Positions 12,826 through 20,983 of a stretch of 36,224 nucleotides of DNA are shown piece by piece. Position 1 is the stretch's first letter, and each line of letters begins with the position of its first letter. The translations under genes were made by a program, and so were the position numbers. The notes below the pieces were generated by a model. The model saw only the letters and a program-made list of their open reading frames with translations, did no database searches and was not told where the DNA came from. The stretch comes from a virus, in IMG/VR virus record IMGVR_UViG_3300046740_000258, positions 1 through 36,224 of that record; one strand, given 5' to 3'.

Positions 12826-13290
12826 ATGCCTACTAACCCTCAGCCCCAAGGAACCCCGGAAAGTGAATGGTCGATCCAGGTGGCTGGTGCCAAGGACTTG
12901 GATTACATCCGAGCCGCGTTGGCCATTGAGCTCGGCCGCAATAGCTATCTCCACGGTTGCCCTCCAGATACCGCGGGCATCGTGGCGAGCCGTATCCTTT
13001 CCGGCTTCCCCGATAGCTGGTCATGCGACGTCATCGCTCCGGCTGAGGACCCCGATGTCCCCTGCGGGTGGGTCATCTACGAGCGCATTCCCACTCTGAC
13101 GGTGCTCTTCGCGTTCGTGAGCCCACAGTTTCGAGGCTTCGGGGCCTGGCGGCAACTCGCCAAGCACATCGGTCTCGAGCCCCGCCGACATGTAGCAATC
13201 GTGCTCGGCTCCCCGTCCGCCTGCGGCATCGCCCGGGACCATTACGCGGTCAAACACAACTGGGGGAGGGTGCTCGAATGGCTAACGTGA
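12826..13290 (+). CDS. GNAT-like acyltransferase-fold protein, first late gene
   Basis: A 154-residue protein. KDLDYIRAAL near the N terminus, a central DVPCGWVIYERIPTLTVLFAFVSPQFRGFGAWRQLAKHIGL and the beta-alpha order match a GNAT-related family often found just before terminase genes in tailed phages. The 'FVSPQFRGFG' segment corresponds to the acyl-CoA-binding motif A (R/Q-x-x-G-x-G/A), but here it is RGFGAW, so catalytic activity is uncertain. GTG 12811 is also in frame, but it lies in the operator palindrome, so ATG 12826 is preferred. It overlaps the next gene. Confidence 0.65.
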   Translation: MPTNPQPQGTPESEWSIQVAGAKDLDYIRAALAIELGRNSYLHGCPPDTAGIVASRILSGFPDSWSCDVIAPAEDPDVPCGWVIYERIPTLTVLFAFVSPQFRGFGAWRQLAKHIGLEPRRHVAIVLGSPSACGIARDHYAVKHNWGRVLEWLT

Positions 13291-13571
13291 ACAAGCTCCC
13301 AATCCCCGTTCTGATGCCCCCGTCCAAGGGCGAGCCCTACGGTTTCGTCCAGTTCGGCGGCCTCGTCGCAGTCCACGACATCCGCGACATGGAGGAGCTA
13401 ACCGACCGCGCTACCGTGGGAAAGCCCCTCGGTCCCCATGGCCACACGGTCAAGTCCATCCACCTCGATGGCGCCTGGTTCGCGATCCGAACCGAGGGCC
13501 GAAACTATCTGGTACCTGTCGAGAACGTCCGAAGTGCTCGGAAGGCTGAGCAGGGCGAAGCCAGATCATGA
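13278..13571 (+). CDS. Hypothetical beta-rich protein
   Basis: A 97-residue protein (KLPIPVLMPPSKGEPYGFVQFGGLVAVHDI ... HTVKSIHLDGAWFAIRTEGRNYLVPVENVRSAR). The alternating strands suggest a small barrel. It overlaps the GNAT-like gene by 13 bases and sits in the packaging module. No family recognised. Confidence 0.6.
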   Translation: MANVNKLPIPVLMPPSKGEPYGFVQFGGLVAVHDIRDMEELTDRATVGKPLGPHGHTVKSIHLDGAWFAIRTEGRNYLVPVENVRSARKAEQGEARS

Positions 13572-13657
13572 GGCCACAGTCCGAGAAGGTGTCAAGAGGT
13601 GGGGCTTACAAAAGCGACGCGAAAGGTATGCCATTCGCGCGCGCGCGTTCTGAATGA
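13568..13657 (+). CDS. Candidate 29-residue microprotein
   Basis: ATG 13568 overlaps the previous stop (ATGA) and its TGA (13655-13657) overlaps the ATG of the next gene, filling the only gap in this stretch. The peptide is MRPQSEKVSRGGAYKSDAKG followed by MPFARARSE. It is basic and without a hydrophobic segment. A GCGCGCGCGCG run lies near its end. It may be real or only a spacer. Confidence 0.3.
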   Translation: MRPQSEKVSRGGAYKSDAKGMPFARARSE

Positions 13658-13992
13658 GCGAAGTTCACGGCAAGGGCTGGAAGAAGATCGGCGGGAAGTG
13701 GGTACCGGACGTCATGCAGCCCGCGGAGCCGGCTCCCATCGACCTCGAGGGCCTAGACGACTCCCTCGACGCCAGCCACAAGCGGATGCGCTATGCCCTA
13801 GCGGTTCAGTCGAGGCGGATCGAGATCGCCGCCCAGCAGGGGCATTTGACGCCCCTCGAGATTCAGACGCTCGGGGAGATCTCGAATACCTGGCGAACGC
13901 TCGTGACGCATGAGCCCCCGCCGGACTTCGGAGACATGACCGAGGAGGAGATCAAAGCGGCCCTCGCCGCAGTCAGAGCCCGTGGGAAATAG
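13654..13992 (+). CDS. Candidate small terminase subunit
   Basis: A 112-residue acidic, helical protein that ends 11 bases into the large terminase gene, the usual position for the DNA-recognition subunit. The C-terminal two-thirds (DDSLDASHKRMRYALAVQSRRIEIAAQQGHLTPLEIQTLGEISNTW) are helical, suitable for oligomerisation. No clear N-terminal helix-turn-helix is visible, so the assignment rests on position and size. Confidence 0.45.
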   Translation: MSEVHGKGWKKIGGKWVPDVMQPAEPAPIDLEGLDDSLDASHKRMRYALAVQSRRIEIAAQQGHLTPLEIQTLGEISNTWRTLVTHEPPPDFGDMTEEEIKAALAAVRARGK

Positions 13993-15412
13993 GGCGCACG
14001 ACAAGCGCCTAGAGAAGCGTCTCCTGGGCGAACTGCAGCGCCGCACCAAGCTCCCATGGGACCCTCGGAGCATCCTCGACCCCCAGCAGCTCGCCGTTCA
14101 CGACGACCCGACCTCCGATCGGGTGCTTGAGGGCACCCGCCAGCTCGGCAAGTCCTGGCTAGCCGCTGTCGAGCACGTCGACGTGGGGCTCCGCATCCCC
14201 GGCTCCGAATCCGCCTTCATCGACTTCGACAAGGAGCACGCCGAGAAGATCGTGCTTCGCGACTTCGAAACCCTGCTCGAGAAGTACGACATCCCCGCCC
14301 ATCTAGTCGAAGACCGGCTCGAGTTCGACAACGGGAGCATCGCCTACATCTTCTCCGGCCGCCCCTCAGAGGTGAAGAAGCTGCAGGGGCTCAAGCTGGC
14401 TCTGCTGACCTGCGACGAGTCGAACGACGCGGAAGCCCTCGAGGAGATCTTCCGCATGGTCCGCCCCGCCCTCATGCGTTACCGGGGGCGCATCCTGGCC
14501 ATGGGCATCCCAGGCCGGGTCTCGGGGATCGGCTTCTGGTGGGAGATCACCCACGGCAAGCGGGCTGCAGCCTTCGGCCAGCACCGCGGCCACATGCGTG
14601 ACAACCCTCACTTACCCCCCGATGCCATCGCGGAGCAGCGCGCCAAGGCCATGGAGGAGCTTGGGGCCGAGTCTCCCGACTTCATCCGCCACTGGGATGG
14701 GCTCTGGCCCGCCCTGGACAACGCCCTGCGCGTCTTTCGCTACTTCCCTGACGTCAACGGCTTCGATGGGGACGCACCGCCCTGTAATCGCTATGCGCTT
14801 GGCCTGGACCCCGGTGGAGTCAGGGACTCGGAAGCCGCGGTCATGCTCGGCCACAACCCCGGGAAGGGTGAAGCATGGGTGGTCGACGAGGACGACTCGG
14901 GCAAGGGGCGCGGAGGAGACTGGCAGGACACCGAGGTTAGGCTCGACCCCATGATCGCCCGGTGGAACCCCCTCGACCTGTTCTATGACTACGGCTCGGC
15001 CAAGAAGGCCGCGAATCTGGTCATCGAGGGCGACCGAAACGTCCGCCTCGAGCCCGTGCCGATGAAGGATCTCGACATCGAGATCCCGCGGGTCAACAAG
15101 CTCTTCGCCCGCAAGGCCCTGTGGGTCAAGCGGGGGTCCAAGCTTGAGCAAGACCTCCTGTATTTGACGTGGGACGCCAAGGCCCGGGCCGTGGGCAGGA
15201 ACAAATACGCCTCGACCTGGAAACAAAACCTCTGTGACGCGTTAAGAGCTGCACTATGGGCGGTCGAAGGCTACGCCAACCCCCCCGAGGACGAGCTATC
15301 GCCCCGGGAGAAGCGCCAGCGCGAGATCAGGGCCATGGTCGCCTCAGCCAGTGAGGATGATTACGGAAAACTCGTCGACTCGGGGGTAAACAATGCGTCA
15401 GATCCTTGGTAG
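13982..15412 (+). CDS. terL: Terminase large subunit
   Basis: A 476-residue DNA-packaging motor ATPase and nuclease. The N-terminal ATPase shows Walker A GTRQLGKSW (51-59) and Walker B LALLTCDE (139-146, with the catalytic Glu). The C-terminal RNase-H-like nuclease has acidic residues at D276 (YALGLDPGG) and D336 (LFYDYGS), and a final Asp-containing helix (NLCDALRAALWAVEG). The start is GTG 13982, overlapping the upstream gene by 11 bases. Length and motif order are normal for the family. Late position and neighbours support a headful-type packaging enzyme, but the type cannot be told from sequence. Confidence 0.93.
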   Translation: MGNRAHDKRLEKRLLGELQRRTKLPWDPRSILDPQQLAVHDDPTSDRVLEGTRQLGKSWLAAVEHVDVGLRIPGSESAFIDFDKEHAEKIVLRDFETLLEKYDIPAHLVEDRLEFDNGSIAYIFSGRPSEVKKLQGLKLALLTCDESNDAEALEEIFRMVRPALMRYRGRILAMGIPGRVSGIGFWWEITHGKRAAAFGQHRGHMRDNPHLPPDAIAEQRAKAMEELGAESPDFIRHWDGLWPALDNALRVFRYFPDVNGFDGDAPPCNRYALGLDPGGVRDSEAAVMLGHNPGKGEAWVVDEDDSGKGRGGDWQDTEVRLDPMIARWNPLDLFYDYGSAKKAANLVIEGDRNVRLEPVPMKDLDIEIPRVNKLFARKALWVKRGSKLEQDLLYLTWDAKARAVGRNKYASTWKQNLCDALRAALWAVEGYANPPEDELSPREKRQREIRAMVASASEDDYGKLVDSGVNNASDPW

Positions 15413-15653
15413 GTCCATACTGCTGCTCGCCCTCCTGGGCTGTGGGGAAGAAGCCACACCGGCGCCCGAGCCGAGCTCGGCAATCGTGGCGCCGCCTACC
15501 CAGCCGCCCGCCCCCCTCGTGGGATGGGGATGCATCCTCGATGGCCCGTTCTGCACCTGCAGCGGCGTCACGGACCTGACTGACGAGGTCTCGGCGCAGT
15601 TGGCACAGGAATGCGCCAGGCTCCGGGCCGAGAAGGCCGACGCCGGTCAGTGA
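15393..15653 (+). CDS. Small Pro-rich lipoprotein
   Basis: An 86-residue protein with signal peptide and lipobox MRQILGRSILLLALLGC (lipidated Cys17), then a Pro/Ala/Glu-rich stretch (about 18-42), a Cys-rich part (WGCILDGPFCTCSG) and a helical end. The Pro-rich lipoprotein form recalls outer-membrane spanins (Rz1-type), but spanins lie in the lysis cassette, while this gene overlaps the end of terL by 20 bases. A host-surface or exclusion role is equally possible. Its TGA lies inside the operator-like inverted repeat at 15650-15681. Confidence 0.6.
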   Translation: MRQILGRSILLLALLGCGEEATPAPEPSSAIVAPPTQPPAPLVGWGCILDGPFCTCSGVTDLTDEVSAQLAQECARLRAEKADAGQ

Positions 15654-15693
15654 CCATATACATATTGCTACGTATGGTCACGTAGTGTAGTCT
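15650..15693 (+). promoter_or_regulatory. Second TGACCATA operator-like repeat with candidate promoter
   Basis: GTGACCATA (15650-15658) and TATGGTCAC (15673-15681) are perfect 9-base inverted arms around 14 bases, the same half-site as at 12802-12821. TTGCTA (15665-15670) and TAGTCT (15688-15693), 17 bases apart, would form a promoter straddled by the second arm, ahead of the gene at 15701. Confidence 0.5.
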
Positions 15694-15700
15694 CGGCTTC

Positions 15701-15829
15701 GTGCCGCTGAAGAGCCAGGCGCAGGCCGCCTATCTCAAAGACCACAACCCGAGCGTTTTTCGGGAGTTCGCGGCCATGACTGCGAAGGGGACCAAGCTCC
15801 CCTACAAGGTCAAGAAGAAGGCCAAGTGA
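15701..15829 (+). CDS. Small conserved-type phage protein (MPLKSQAQ family)
   Basis: A 42-residue basic protein from GTG 15701: VPLKSQAQAAYLKDHNP ... KLPYKVKKKAK. It resembles the short 'MPLKSKAQ.RYL...P..A..FA..T....LP..V' proteins seen in the structural regions of many tailed phages, of unknown function. Preceded by the candidate promoter at 15665-15693. The end overlaps the next gene by GTGA. Confidence 0.6.
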   Translation: MPLKSQAQAAYLKDHNPSVFREFAAMTAKGTKLPYKVKKKAK

Positions 15830-16044
15830 CGCTGGTGGAGCTCCATGAGTTCCTGGCGTCGCGCAAGCTGGCCCTGCGGAGCGCGCACCTCGTCGGCAGT
15901 GGCACCGATCTCGTAACCGTCGACTCATTCACCTGCGATCCGGCCGAGCCCGACGCGGCTCCGGTGGTCGTCCCCAAGACGGATGACTCGGAGCCCGAGC
16001 GCGATGCCCTCGAAGACTTCGTCAACCGCAAGGCTGCGAAGTGA
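15826..16044 (+). CDS. Hypothetical protein upstream of portal
   Basis: A 72-residue acidic protein from GTG 15826. It begins with an amphipathic helix (LVELHEFLASRKLALRS) and ends in an acidic tail. It overlaps both neighbours by GTGA. Its place between terminase and portal suggests a head accessory role, without further evidence. Confidence 0.6.
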   Translation: MTLVELHEFLASRKLALRSAHLVGSGTDLVTVDSFTCDPAEPDAAPVVVPKTDDSEPERDALEDFVNRKAAK

Positions 16045-17924
16045 TCCAGGACTTCCGAGAGCCCACATGGGACGAGGAGGAACAGCCCGACGTCGCCGCG
16101 CGCAAGCTGCTGGCCGAGGTCGCCAGGGTCGAGCAGCTCAACTTCGAATACATGTGCGATGGGTACGTCTACCAGCAGTATGCGAGCGGTAGGCGCCTCC
16201 CGAACATCTACGGTTTGACGATCGCCCGCGGCTACAACTATCCGGGGGGAACGCTCCCCTCGATGCTGTCGTTCGACATCTCGAGCGACAATCAGATCGC
16301 GATCGGCGTCGAGACCCTCACCAGCACGGTCGGCAGCGCTCGCCCCTGGTGCAACTTCGTTACGACCGATGGGGACTATTCCCAGCGGACGAAGGCCACG
16401 CGCAAGGGCGACTACTTCTACGGCCTGCTCAAAGACTGCGGCTTCTACGATGAGCTGCCGAACATGTTTCGGGACATGCTCACCTGGGCGTGGGGCGTCG
16501 GTAAGATCGTCGTCACGAAGAAGGGGCGAAAGCAGGACATCGGGGTCGAGCGATGCCTACCGAGTGAGGTGCTTTGGGATCGAGCCTATTCGCTGATCCC
16601 CGGCGACAAGCAGCCCATCTATCACCGTCGCTTCGTGCTCCGCAAAGGACTGATGCGGAAGTACCCGGAGCACGCCGACGAGATCGCGAACGCCCCCGGG
16701 GCTTACTCGGGCAACGTGCCGGGCCTGGTCGTCGAGATTCCCGCTGACTTCGTCTGCCTGGCCGAGGGCTGGTCGCCGAGCATCGACGGCGAGAAGGCTG
16801 GGCGGCACATGATGAGCGTGGGGGACGTCGCGATCTGCGACGAGAAGATGTCCCCAGACGAGGATCATCCCTTCTTCTTCCTCAAGGGCTACAACGTCGG
16901 GCCCGGCTGGCAATATCAGGGAGTCGTTGAGCAGACGCTCGCGGATCAGCTCCGGCTCAACAAACAGAACGCGGTGATCTGGGAGAACCAACACCGGGGA
17001 GCGCAAAACCGCTGGCTGGTCGAGGAGAAGTCCAACGTCAACAGCAACTCACTGATTAACCGCACGGCCCAGATCACCAGCTACAAGGGTACGAAGCCCG
17101 ACCTCGTCGTCTATCAGACGAACCCCCCTGACCTCTATAGCGACCGCGACGCGACTCGCACGCGCATCCTGAAACGCCTCGGGGTAAATGACTTCCAGAG
17201 CCAGGGACTCAAGCCTTCGGGCCTCAACAGCGGCGAGGCGATCCGAGAGTACGGCGACCAGGCGAGCGCTCGGCATACCACCCTCGCTCGCAATCTCGAG
17301 GAATGCGTCACGGACGGCACCAGGAAACTCGATCGCGTGTGCGAGCGAGTCAAGCCGGTGGTCAAGGCCCCCGGCAAGCGCTCGGTTCGCAAACTCAAGT
17401 GGGACGACGTCGCGTTGCCCGAAGGTAGTTACCGGGTCGAGCTCGCGTTCCCGATCTCGAGCCTGCCGCGGACACCCGAGGGGCAGATCGACAAGGCGAA
17501 CGAGCTCCTGCAGATGCAGAGCATCGACAAGGTGACGTATGCCCGCCTCACCTTGAACGCAGACGTCAGCGCGGAGATCAATCCGCTTACTTCGGCCCGG
17601 GACGCCATCGAGTCGATCCTCGACGGCATTGTCGAAGACGGAATCTATGAGTCTCCCGACGATGGGCTCGACCTGAAACAGGCTTTCAGCATGGCCAACG
17701 CGCGGTACTGGCGTTGCAAGGCCGACAAGGCCCCCTCCGACATCCTCGGCATGCTCGCCGACTGGCGGGATGACGTGAAGCGCCTCGACGAAGGCAGGCA
17801 GCCCGCCGGCGCTACGGGTCCCGGGCCGACCGCGGCGACTGGAGACCTTGCGGCAGCGGCTCCCCAGACCGTTCCCGGACCGAACGTAATCCCAGGACCC
17901 CAACCCACCCAATTCCCCCAATAG
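16041..17924 (+). CDS. Portal protein
   Basis: A 627-residue dodecameric head vertex protein through which DNA enters and leaves the capsid. Support comes from the size, the position after terL and before scaffold and capsid genes, and portal-like segments: an N-terminal helical wing, AWGVGKIVVTKK, and VVEQTLADQLRLNKQNAVIWENQHRGAQNRWLVEE, the long helix and following strand that precede the tunnel region in this portal family. The C terminus is Pro/Gly/Ala-rich (about 590-627). The start is GTG 16041, overlapping the previous stop. Confidence 0.85.
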   Translation: MIQDFREPTWDEEEQPDVAARKLLAEVARVEQLNFEYMCDGYVYQQYASGRRLPNIYGLTIARGYNYPGGTLPSMLSFDISSDNQIAIGVETLTSTVGSARPWCNFVTTDGDYSQRTKATRKGDYFYGLLKDCGFYDELPNMFRDMLTWAWGVGKIVVTKKGRKQDIGVERCLPSEVLWDRAYSLIPGDKQPIYHRRFVLRKGLMRKYPEHADEIANAPGAYSGNVPGLVVEIPADFVCLAEGWSPSIDGEKAGRHMMSVGDVAICDEKMSPDEDHPFFFLKGYNVGPGWQYQGVVEQTLADQLRLNKQNAVIWENQHRGAQNRWLVEEKSNVNSNSLINRTAQITSYKGTKPDLVVYQTNPPDLYSDRDATRTRILKRLGVNDFQSQGLKPSGLNSGEAIREYGDQASARHTTLARNLEECVTDGTRKLDRVCERVKPVVKAPGKRSVRKLKWDDVALPEGSYRVELAFPISSLPRTPEGQIDKANELLQMQSIDKVTYARLTLNADVSAEINPLTSARDAIESILDGIVEDGIYESPDDGLDLKQAFSMANARYWRCKADKAPSDILGMLADWRDDVKRLDEGRQPAGATGPGPTAATGDLAAAAPQTVPGPNVIPGPQPTQFPQ

Positions 17925-18122
17925 GTGACCATGGTACTTCCGAATCGTGAGCCCAAAGAATCAGAGGTGAACTTCAGGGAGGCCAAGAAACAGGCAGAGA
18001 GATCTGCGCTTTCTCTGATTCACGCCGCCCTGATCCTGGTCGAGGACGATACGCCCGTCGGATTCGATCGTGACGCCACGCTGTTTGCTGCGGTGGACAG
18101 TTATCGAAAGCTGCGCGGCTGA
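17925..18122 (+). CDS. Small hypothetical head-region protein
   Basis: A 65-residue protein starting at GTG 17925, or 63 residues from ATG 17931. AGGTGA just upstream suits the ATG only loosely. It has a Lys/Glu-rich N terminus and a helix (AERSALSLIHAALILVEDD). The gene sits between portal and scaffold. No family recognised. The next gene begins by TGATG overlap. Confidence 0.6.
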   Translation: MTMVLPNREPKESEVNFREAKKQAERSALSLIHAALILVEDDTPVGFDRDATLFAAVDSYRKLRG

Positions 18123-19027
18123 TGGAAGCCAGCGCAGTGCAGGAAGCGACGGAGGCGGCCCCCGCGGCCGAGCCCTCAGCCGCGCCCGAAACGCCCGTCA
18201 CAGCCCCAGCGGCGAAGCCTGGGCCCATCTCGGAGCTTGCCCGTGCAATCCGCGCAAATCGCAAGCTCGAGACCGAGCTGGCCGAGCTTCGTAAGGCCCC
18301 CGCGGCTCCAGTTGCCCAACCCACCCGGGAGCAGTGGCTCGCCGACCTCAAGAAGCGTTACGAGGAAGATCCCGAAGCCATGCTGGCTGAGGTGGCGGGG
18401 GAGGACTTCTACAAGCTAGCCGCCCGCGTCGCGAAGAAGGCCGAGCCCGTCGAGGAGTCGGTCAAGAGCCTGGCCGAACGCGCGGCCGCACTCGAGGCCA
18501 AGGAGAAAGCCCGCGAGGACGAGCGGATCAAGGCCGAAGAAGCGGCGGCCGACGCCCGAACCGACGGGCACATCAAGCAGGTTGGGAAGATCATCGAGGA
18601 GACCGACGAGTTCGGGGAGCCGAAGTACCCCAACCTCGCCACCCTGGATACCGAGGTAGTCGAGGACCCTGCGACAACCGCCTACAACGCGGTCAATTAC
18701 GCCTGGCAGCATGAGTGCTGCAAATGTGGCCCCGACGGCGAGCCAATCGTGGACGCCAATGGAAAGCTCACCGTCGTAACAAAGTGGTCCGAGGAGGAGG
18801 TCGAGAAGCGCTTCCGCGGCGCGTTCGACAGTCTCGAGGCCCATTATGCTAGGATACGGACGCCGAAGCCAAAGAACCCCAGCGACCCGACGACCCCCGA
18901 ACCGTCACCGACGATCAGTCAACACACATCGTCGGGCCTCGCTGATCCTCCAGCACGCGTGGCACCTGGGACGATGACCGTCAAACAGGCGCTCCAAGCT
19001 GCATTGAGAGAGGCGGGCCTGACGTAA
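18122..19027 (+). CDS. Scaffolding-like protein
   Basis: A 301-residue Glu/Ala/Lys-rich protein immediately upstream of the major capsid gene, the usual place for the scaffold. The N terminus is Ala/Pro-rich and probably disordered (1-40). Then a long coiled coil (about 45-160) holds repeats of EE.AA.E.K. A small Cys patch (HECCKCG) lies near 200, and a C-terminal helix ends in MTVKQALQAALREAG, resembling the short capsid-binding helix of scaffolds. No protease motif is seen. The Cys patch is unusual for a scaffold. Confidence 0.7.
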   Translation: MEASAVQEATEAAPAAEPSAAPETPVTAPAAKPGPISELARAIRANRKLETELAELRKAPAAPVAQPTREQWLADLKKRYEEDPEAMLAEVAGEDFYKLAARVAKKAEPVEESVKSLAERAAALEAKEKAREDERIKAEEAAADARTDGHIKQVGKIIEETDEFGEPKYPNLATLDTEVVEDPATTAYNAVNYAWQHECCKCGPDGEPIVDANGKLTVVTKWSEEEVEKRFRGAFDSLEAHYARIRTPKPKNPSDPTTPEPSPTISQHTSSGLADPPARVAPGTMTVKQALQAALREAGLT

Positions 19028-19042
19028 CTCTCGGGGGTTACC

Positions 19043-20311
19043 ATGGCACTTCCAGGCATTTCCAATCAGGACTCGGATGCAGTCCTCCGCAAAACATACG
19101 CCAACTCGATCAAGTCGCTGCTCTACGGCGATGACTCTCGGTTCCTCCTCGGCGCGGTAAAGAAGACCGTCGGCGGGGGTGAGTCGTTCACCGTCCCGGT
19201 GGTGTACGGCGGGCAGCCGGGCCGGTCGAAGACCTTCGCGTCGGCGCTCGCGAACCGCGCGCTGTCCAAGAAGGTCAAGTTCTCGATGGACTGGACGGAG
19301 GATTTCGTTCAGGCGATCGTGAACAACTCCATGATCTCCCTCTCGAAGGGAGTCGGGGCGGCCGTCAACCTGAAGATTCAGGAGATCGCGTCTGCCACGG
19401 AGACGCTGGCCAACTCGATCGAGCACTCGCTCATTCGGTCGGGCTACAACGAGATCGGACAGATTCTGTCCATCACGGGCGGCTCCAACAACATCGTCAC
19501 CCTGGCCTCCCGCGGTGATGCGAACTTCGTCGACCCGGGCCAGTCCCATGTCGCCGCGGCTTCGCTGGCTGCGGCTTCGCTCCGCGCTCCGACGACCCCT
19601 CCTGTGGTGCAGTCGGTGGATCGCGACGCGGGGACCATCACCTACGTGGCTTCGGTCATCGGCGGCACGCCGTGGGCCGTGGGCGACTTCATCTTCCAGA
19701 CGGGCGACAAGATCGACGCGGGGACTCTGAGCTGCATCGGGCTCGGGGGCTGGTTCCCGCTGGTCGCTCCCTCGGGGATCGACGTCGGTGGCGTGGATCG
19801 CTCTGTTGCTCCGCAGGCCCTCGCGGGCGTGCGGGTCGACGGCCGTGGCAAGTCGGCCAAGGAAGCGGTGTTCGACCTCGTGACTCGGATCGGGGACGCC
19901 GGTGGTAAGGGCGATCTCGTCATCGCGACGAACGACTTCGTGGGCCGTCTCTGCAAGGAGATCGAGGGCGCGACCACGTACTACAAGATGCCCGCCCAGG
20001 ATGCGGATGGTCCCATCCCGGGGATCTTCTACGAGACCGTGCTCGTGAATGGCCCCAAGGGACCGTTCAAGGTCAAGGGCTCGCCCTACATGTACTCCGA
20101 CCGGATCTTCGGTCTGACCATGGACACACTGGAGATGCGCGTCGCCCCCGAGGGGACGAACAAGGACCCGATCTTCAACGGGACCTACAACAGCACCAAC
20201 AGCCCGATGATCGACGATCCGTCGACGGACTCGCAGATCGCCCGGCTCAAGGCGCTCTTCCTGTTCGTCTGCAATGCGCCGCAGAAAAACGGCGTGAGCC
20301 AGATCGCCTAA
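19043..20311 (+). CDS. Major capsid protein
   Basis: A 422-residue protein, the main shell subunit. It follows the scaffold by 15 bases with a good ribosome binding site, and has the composition of an HK97-fold subunit: few Cys, a central helix (SLSKGVGAAVNLKIQEIASATETLANSIEHSLIRSG), a loop region, and a C-terminal beta-rich P-domain (FGLTMDTLEMRVAPEG). Its N terminus is short, with no cleaved delta domain visible, consistent with a separate scaffold. Confidence 0.85.
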   Translation: MALPGISNQDSDAVLRKTYANSIKSLLYGDDSRFLLGAVKKTVGGGESFTVPVVYGGQPGRSKTFASALANRALSKKVKFSMDWTEDFVQAIVNNSMISLSKGVGAAVNLKIQEIASATETLANSIEHSLIRSGYNEIGQILSITGGSNNIVTLASRGDANFVDPGQSHVAAASLAAASLRAPTTPPVVQSVDRDAGTITYVASVIGGTPWAVGDFIFQTGDKIDAGTLSCIGLGGWFPLVAPSGIDVGGVDRSVAPQALAGVRVDGRGKSAKEAVFDLVTRIGDAGGKGDLVIATNDFVGRLCKEIEGATTYYKMPAQDADGPIPGIFYETVLVNGPKGPFKVKGSPYMYSDRIFGLTMDTLEMRVAPEGTNKDPIFNGTYNSTNSPMIDDPSTDSQIARLKALFLFVCNAPQKNGVSQIA

Positions 20312-20356
20312 CCCGCTCCGCTGGTCGCCGTCCTTCGGGGCGGCGGCTGGCGGGTC
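20311..20356 (+). other. Strong RNA hairpin with UUCG loop after capsid gene
   Basis: ACCCGC (20311-20316) pairs with GCGGGT (20350-20355), and the inner stem GCCGTCC (20327-20333) pairs with GGGCGGC (20338-20344) around a TTCG tetraloop. No T-run follows, so it is more likely an mRNA stabiliser or translation-level element after the highly expressed capsid gene than a terminator. Confidence 0.55.
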
Positions 20357-20371
20357 GAACCAGGAGAACCT

Positions 20372-20764
20372 ATGGCAATTTTCAGCTACGCAAACAAGGC
20401 CGCCGAAGCTGGCGTCAAGGATCTGTATCTCGCGGTTGCCATCGGGGCGGCTGGTGCGGTCGGAACCTTCACCCGTCAGCAAGGCTTCACTCGCTCGCCA
20501 GCCGCCGCAGTCCTGGGCACCGCGGGCGTCTATACCCTGAACCTCGATCAGCGCTGGCAGGGGCTCGTCGATGCTCAGGGGAAGATCATCGGGGCGGTTG
20601 CCGTCGCCGATGGCGTCCAGATGGAGGTCACCACGGTCACGCTGAACGCAGCGCAACCGCTGGTGGTCGTCACCTGGAGGAGAACCGACACGGGAGCCGC
20701 GGCGAACCCGCCCAACGGCTCGATCATGAACGTCCACCTGCAGCTCAAGGACAGCACCGTCTGA
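20372..20764 (+). CDS. Small structural protein after the capsid gene
   Basis: A 130-residue protein with AGGAGAA upstream. It is beta-rich (KDLYLAVAIGAAGAVGTFTRQQGF ... QMEVTTVTLNAAQPLVVVTWRR), the kind of sequence seen for head-decoration or capsid-stabilising proteins that follow capsid genes. The assignment is by position and composition only. Confidence 0.65.
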   Translation: MAIFSYANKAAEAGVKDLYLAVAIGAAGAVGTFTRQQGFTRSPAAAVLGTAGVYTLNLDQRWQGLVDAQGKIIGAVAVADGVQMEVTTVTLNAAQPLVVVTWRRTDTGAAANPPNGSIMNVHLQLKDSTV

Positions 20765-20979
20765 TGGCTGCCCCGCTGTACGAGAAGATCGGCAAATCCA
20801 TTGCCAAGGCGAAAGCTCCCGCCATGTCGATGGACGACGCCGAAGGTGCTCCCGACGACGCAGCCGAGGAATCGGACGAGTCGCCGGGGGCGAAGCTGGC
20901 CGAGGCGCTGGGCATCACTGACGCGGATACCGCGGCGGTCGACGAGGCTCTGGCGGCGGCTATCAGGAAGCTGAAGTGA
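20764..20979 (+). CDS. Small acidic protein
   Basis: A 71-residue protein with a basic start (KIGKSIAKAKAP), an acidic middle and a C-terminal helix. It starts by TGATG overlap and ends just before the terminator. No family recognised; probably a head accessory. Confidence 0.6.
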   Translation: MAAPLYEKIGKSIAKAKAPAMSMDDAEGAPDDAAEESDESPGAKLAEALGITDADTAAVDEALAAAIRKLK

Positions 20980-20983
20980 CATC

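Noticed and set aside
13635-13647. GCGCGCGC run
   Set aside because: Short simple repeat inside a small ORF in a GC-rich genome; no evidence of function.
17922-17939. Third possible TGACCAT operator site
   Set aside because: TGACCATGG before the 17925 gene matches only 7 bases, has no paired arm, and includes the start codon region.
18905-20737. 610-residue leftward open frame opposite the capsid gene
   Set aside because: Composition is Arg/Asp/Val-rich without recognisable domains, and it lies fully antisense to the capsid and neighbouring genes; a GC-rich shadow.
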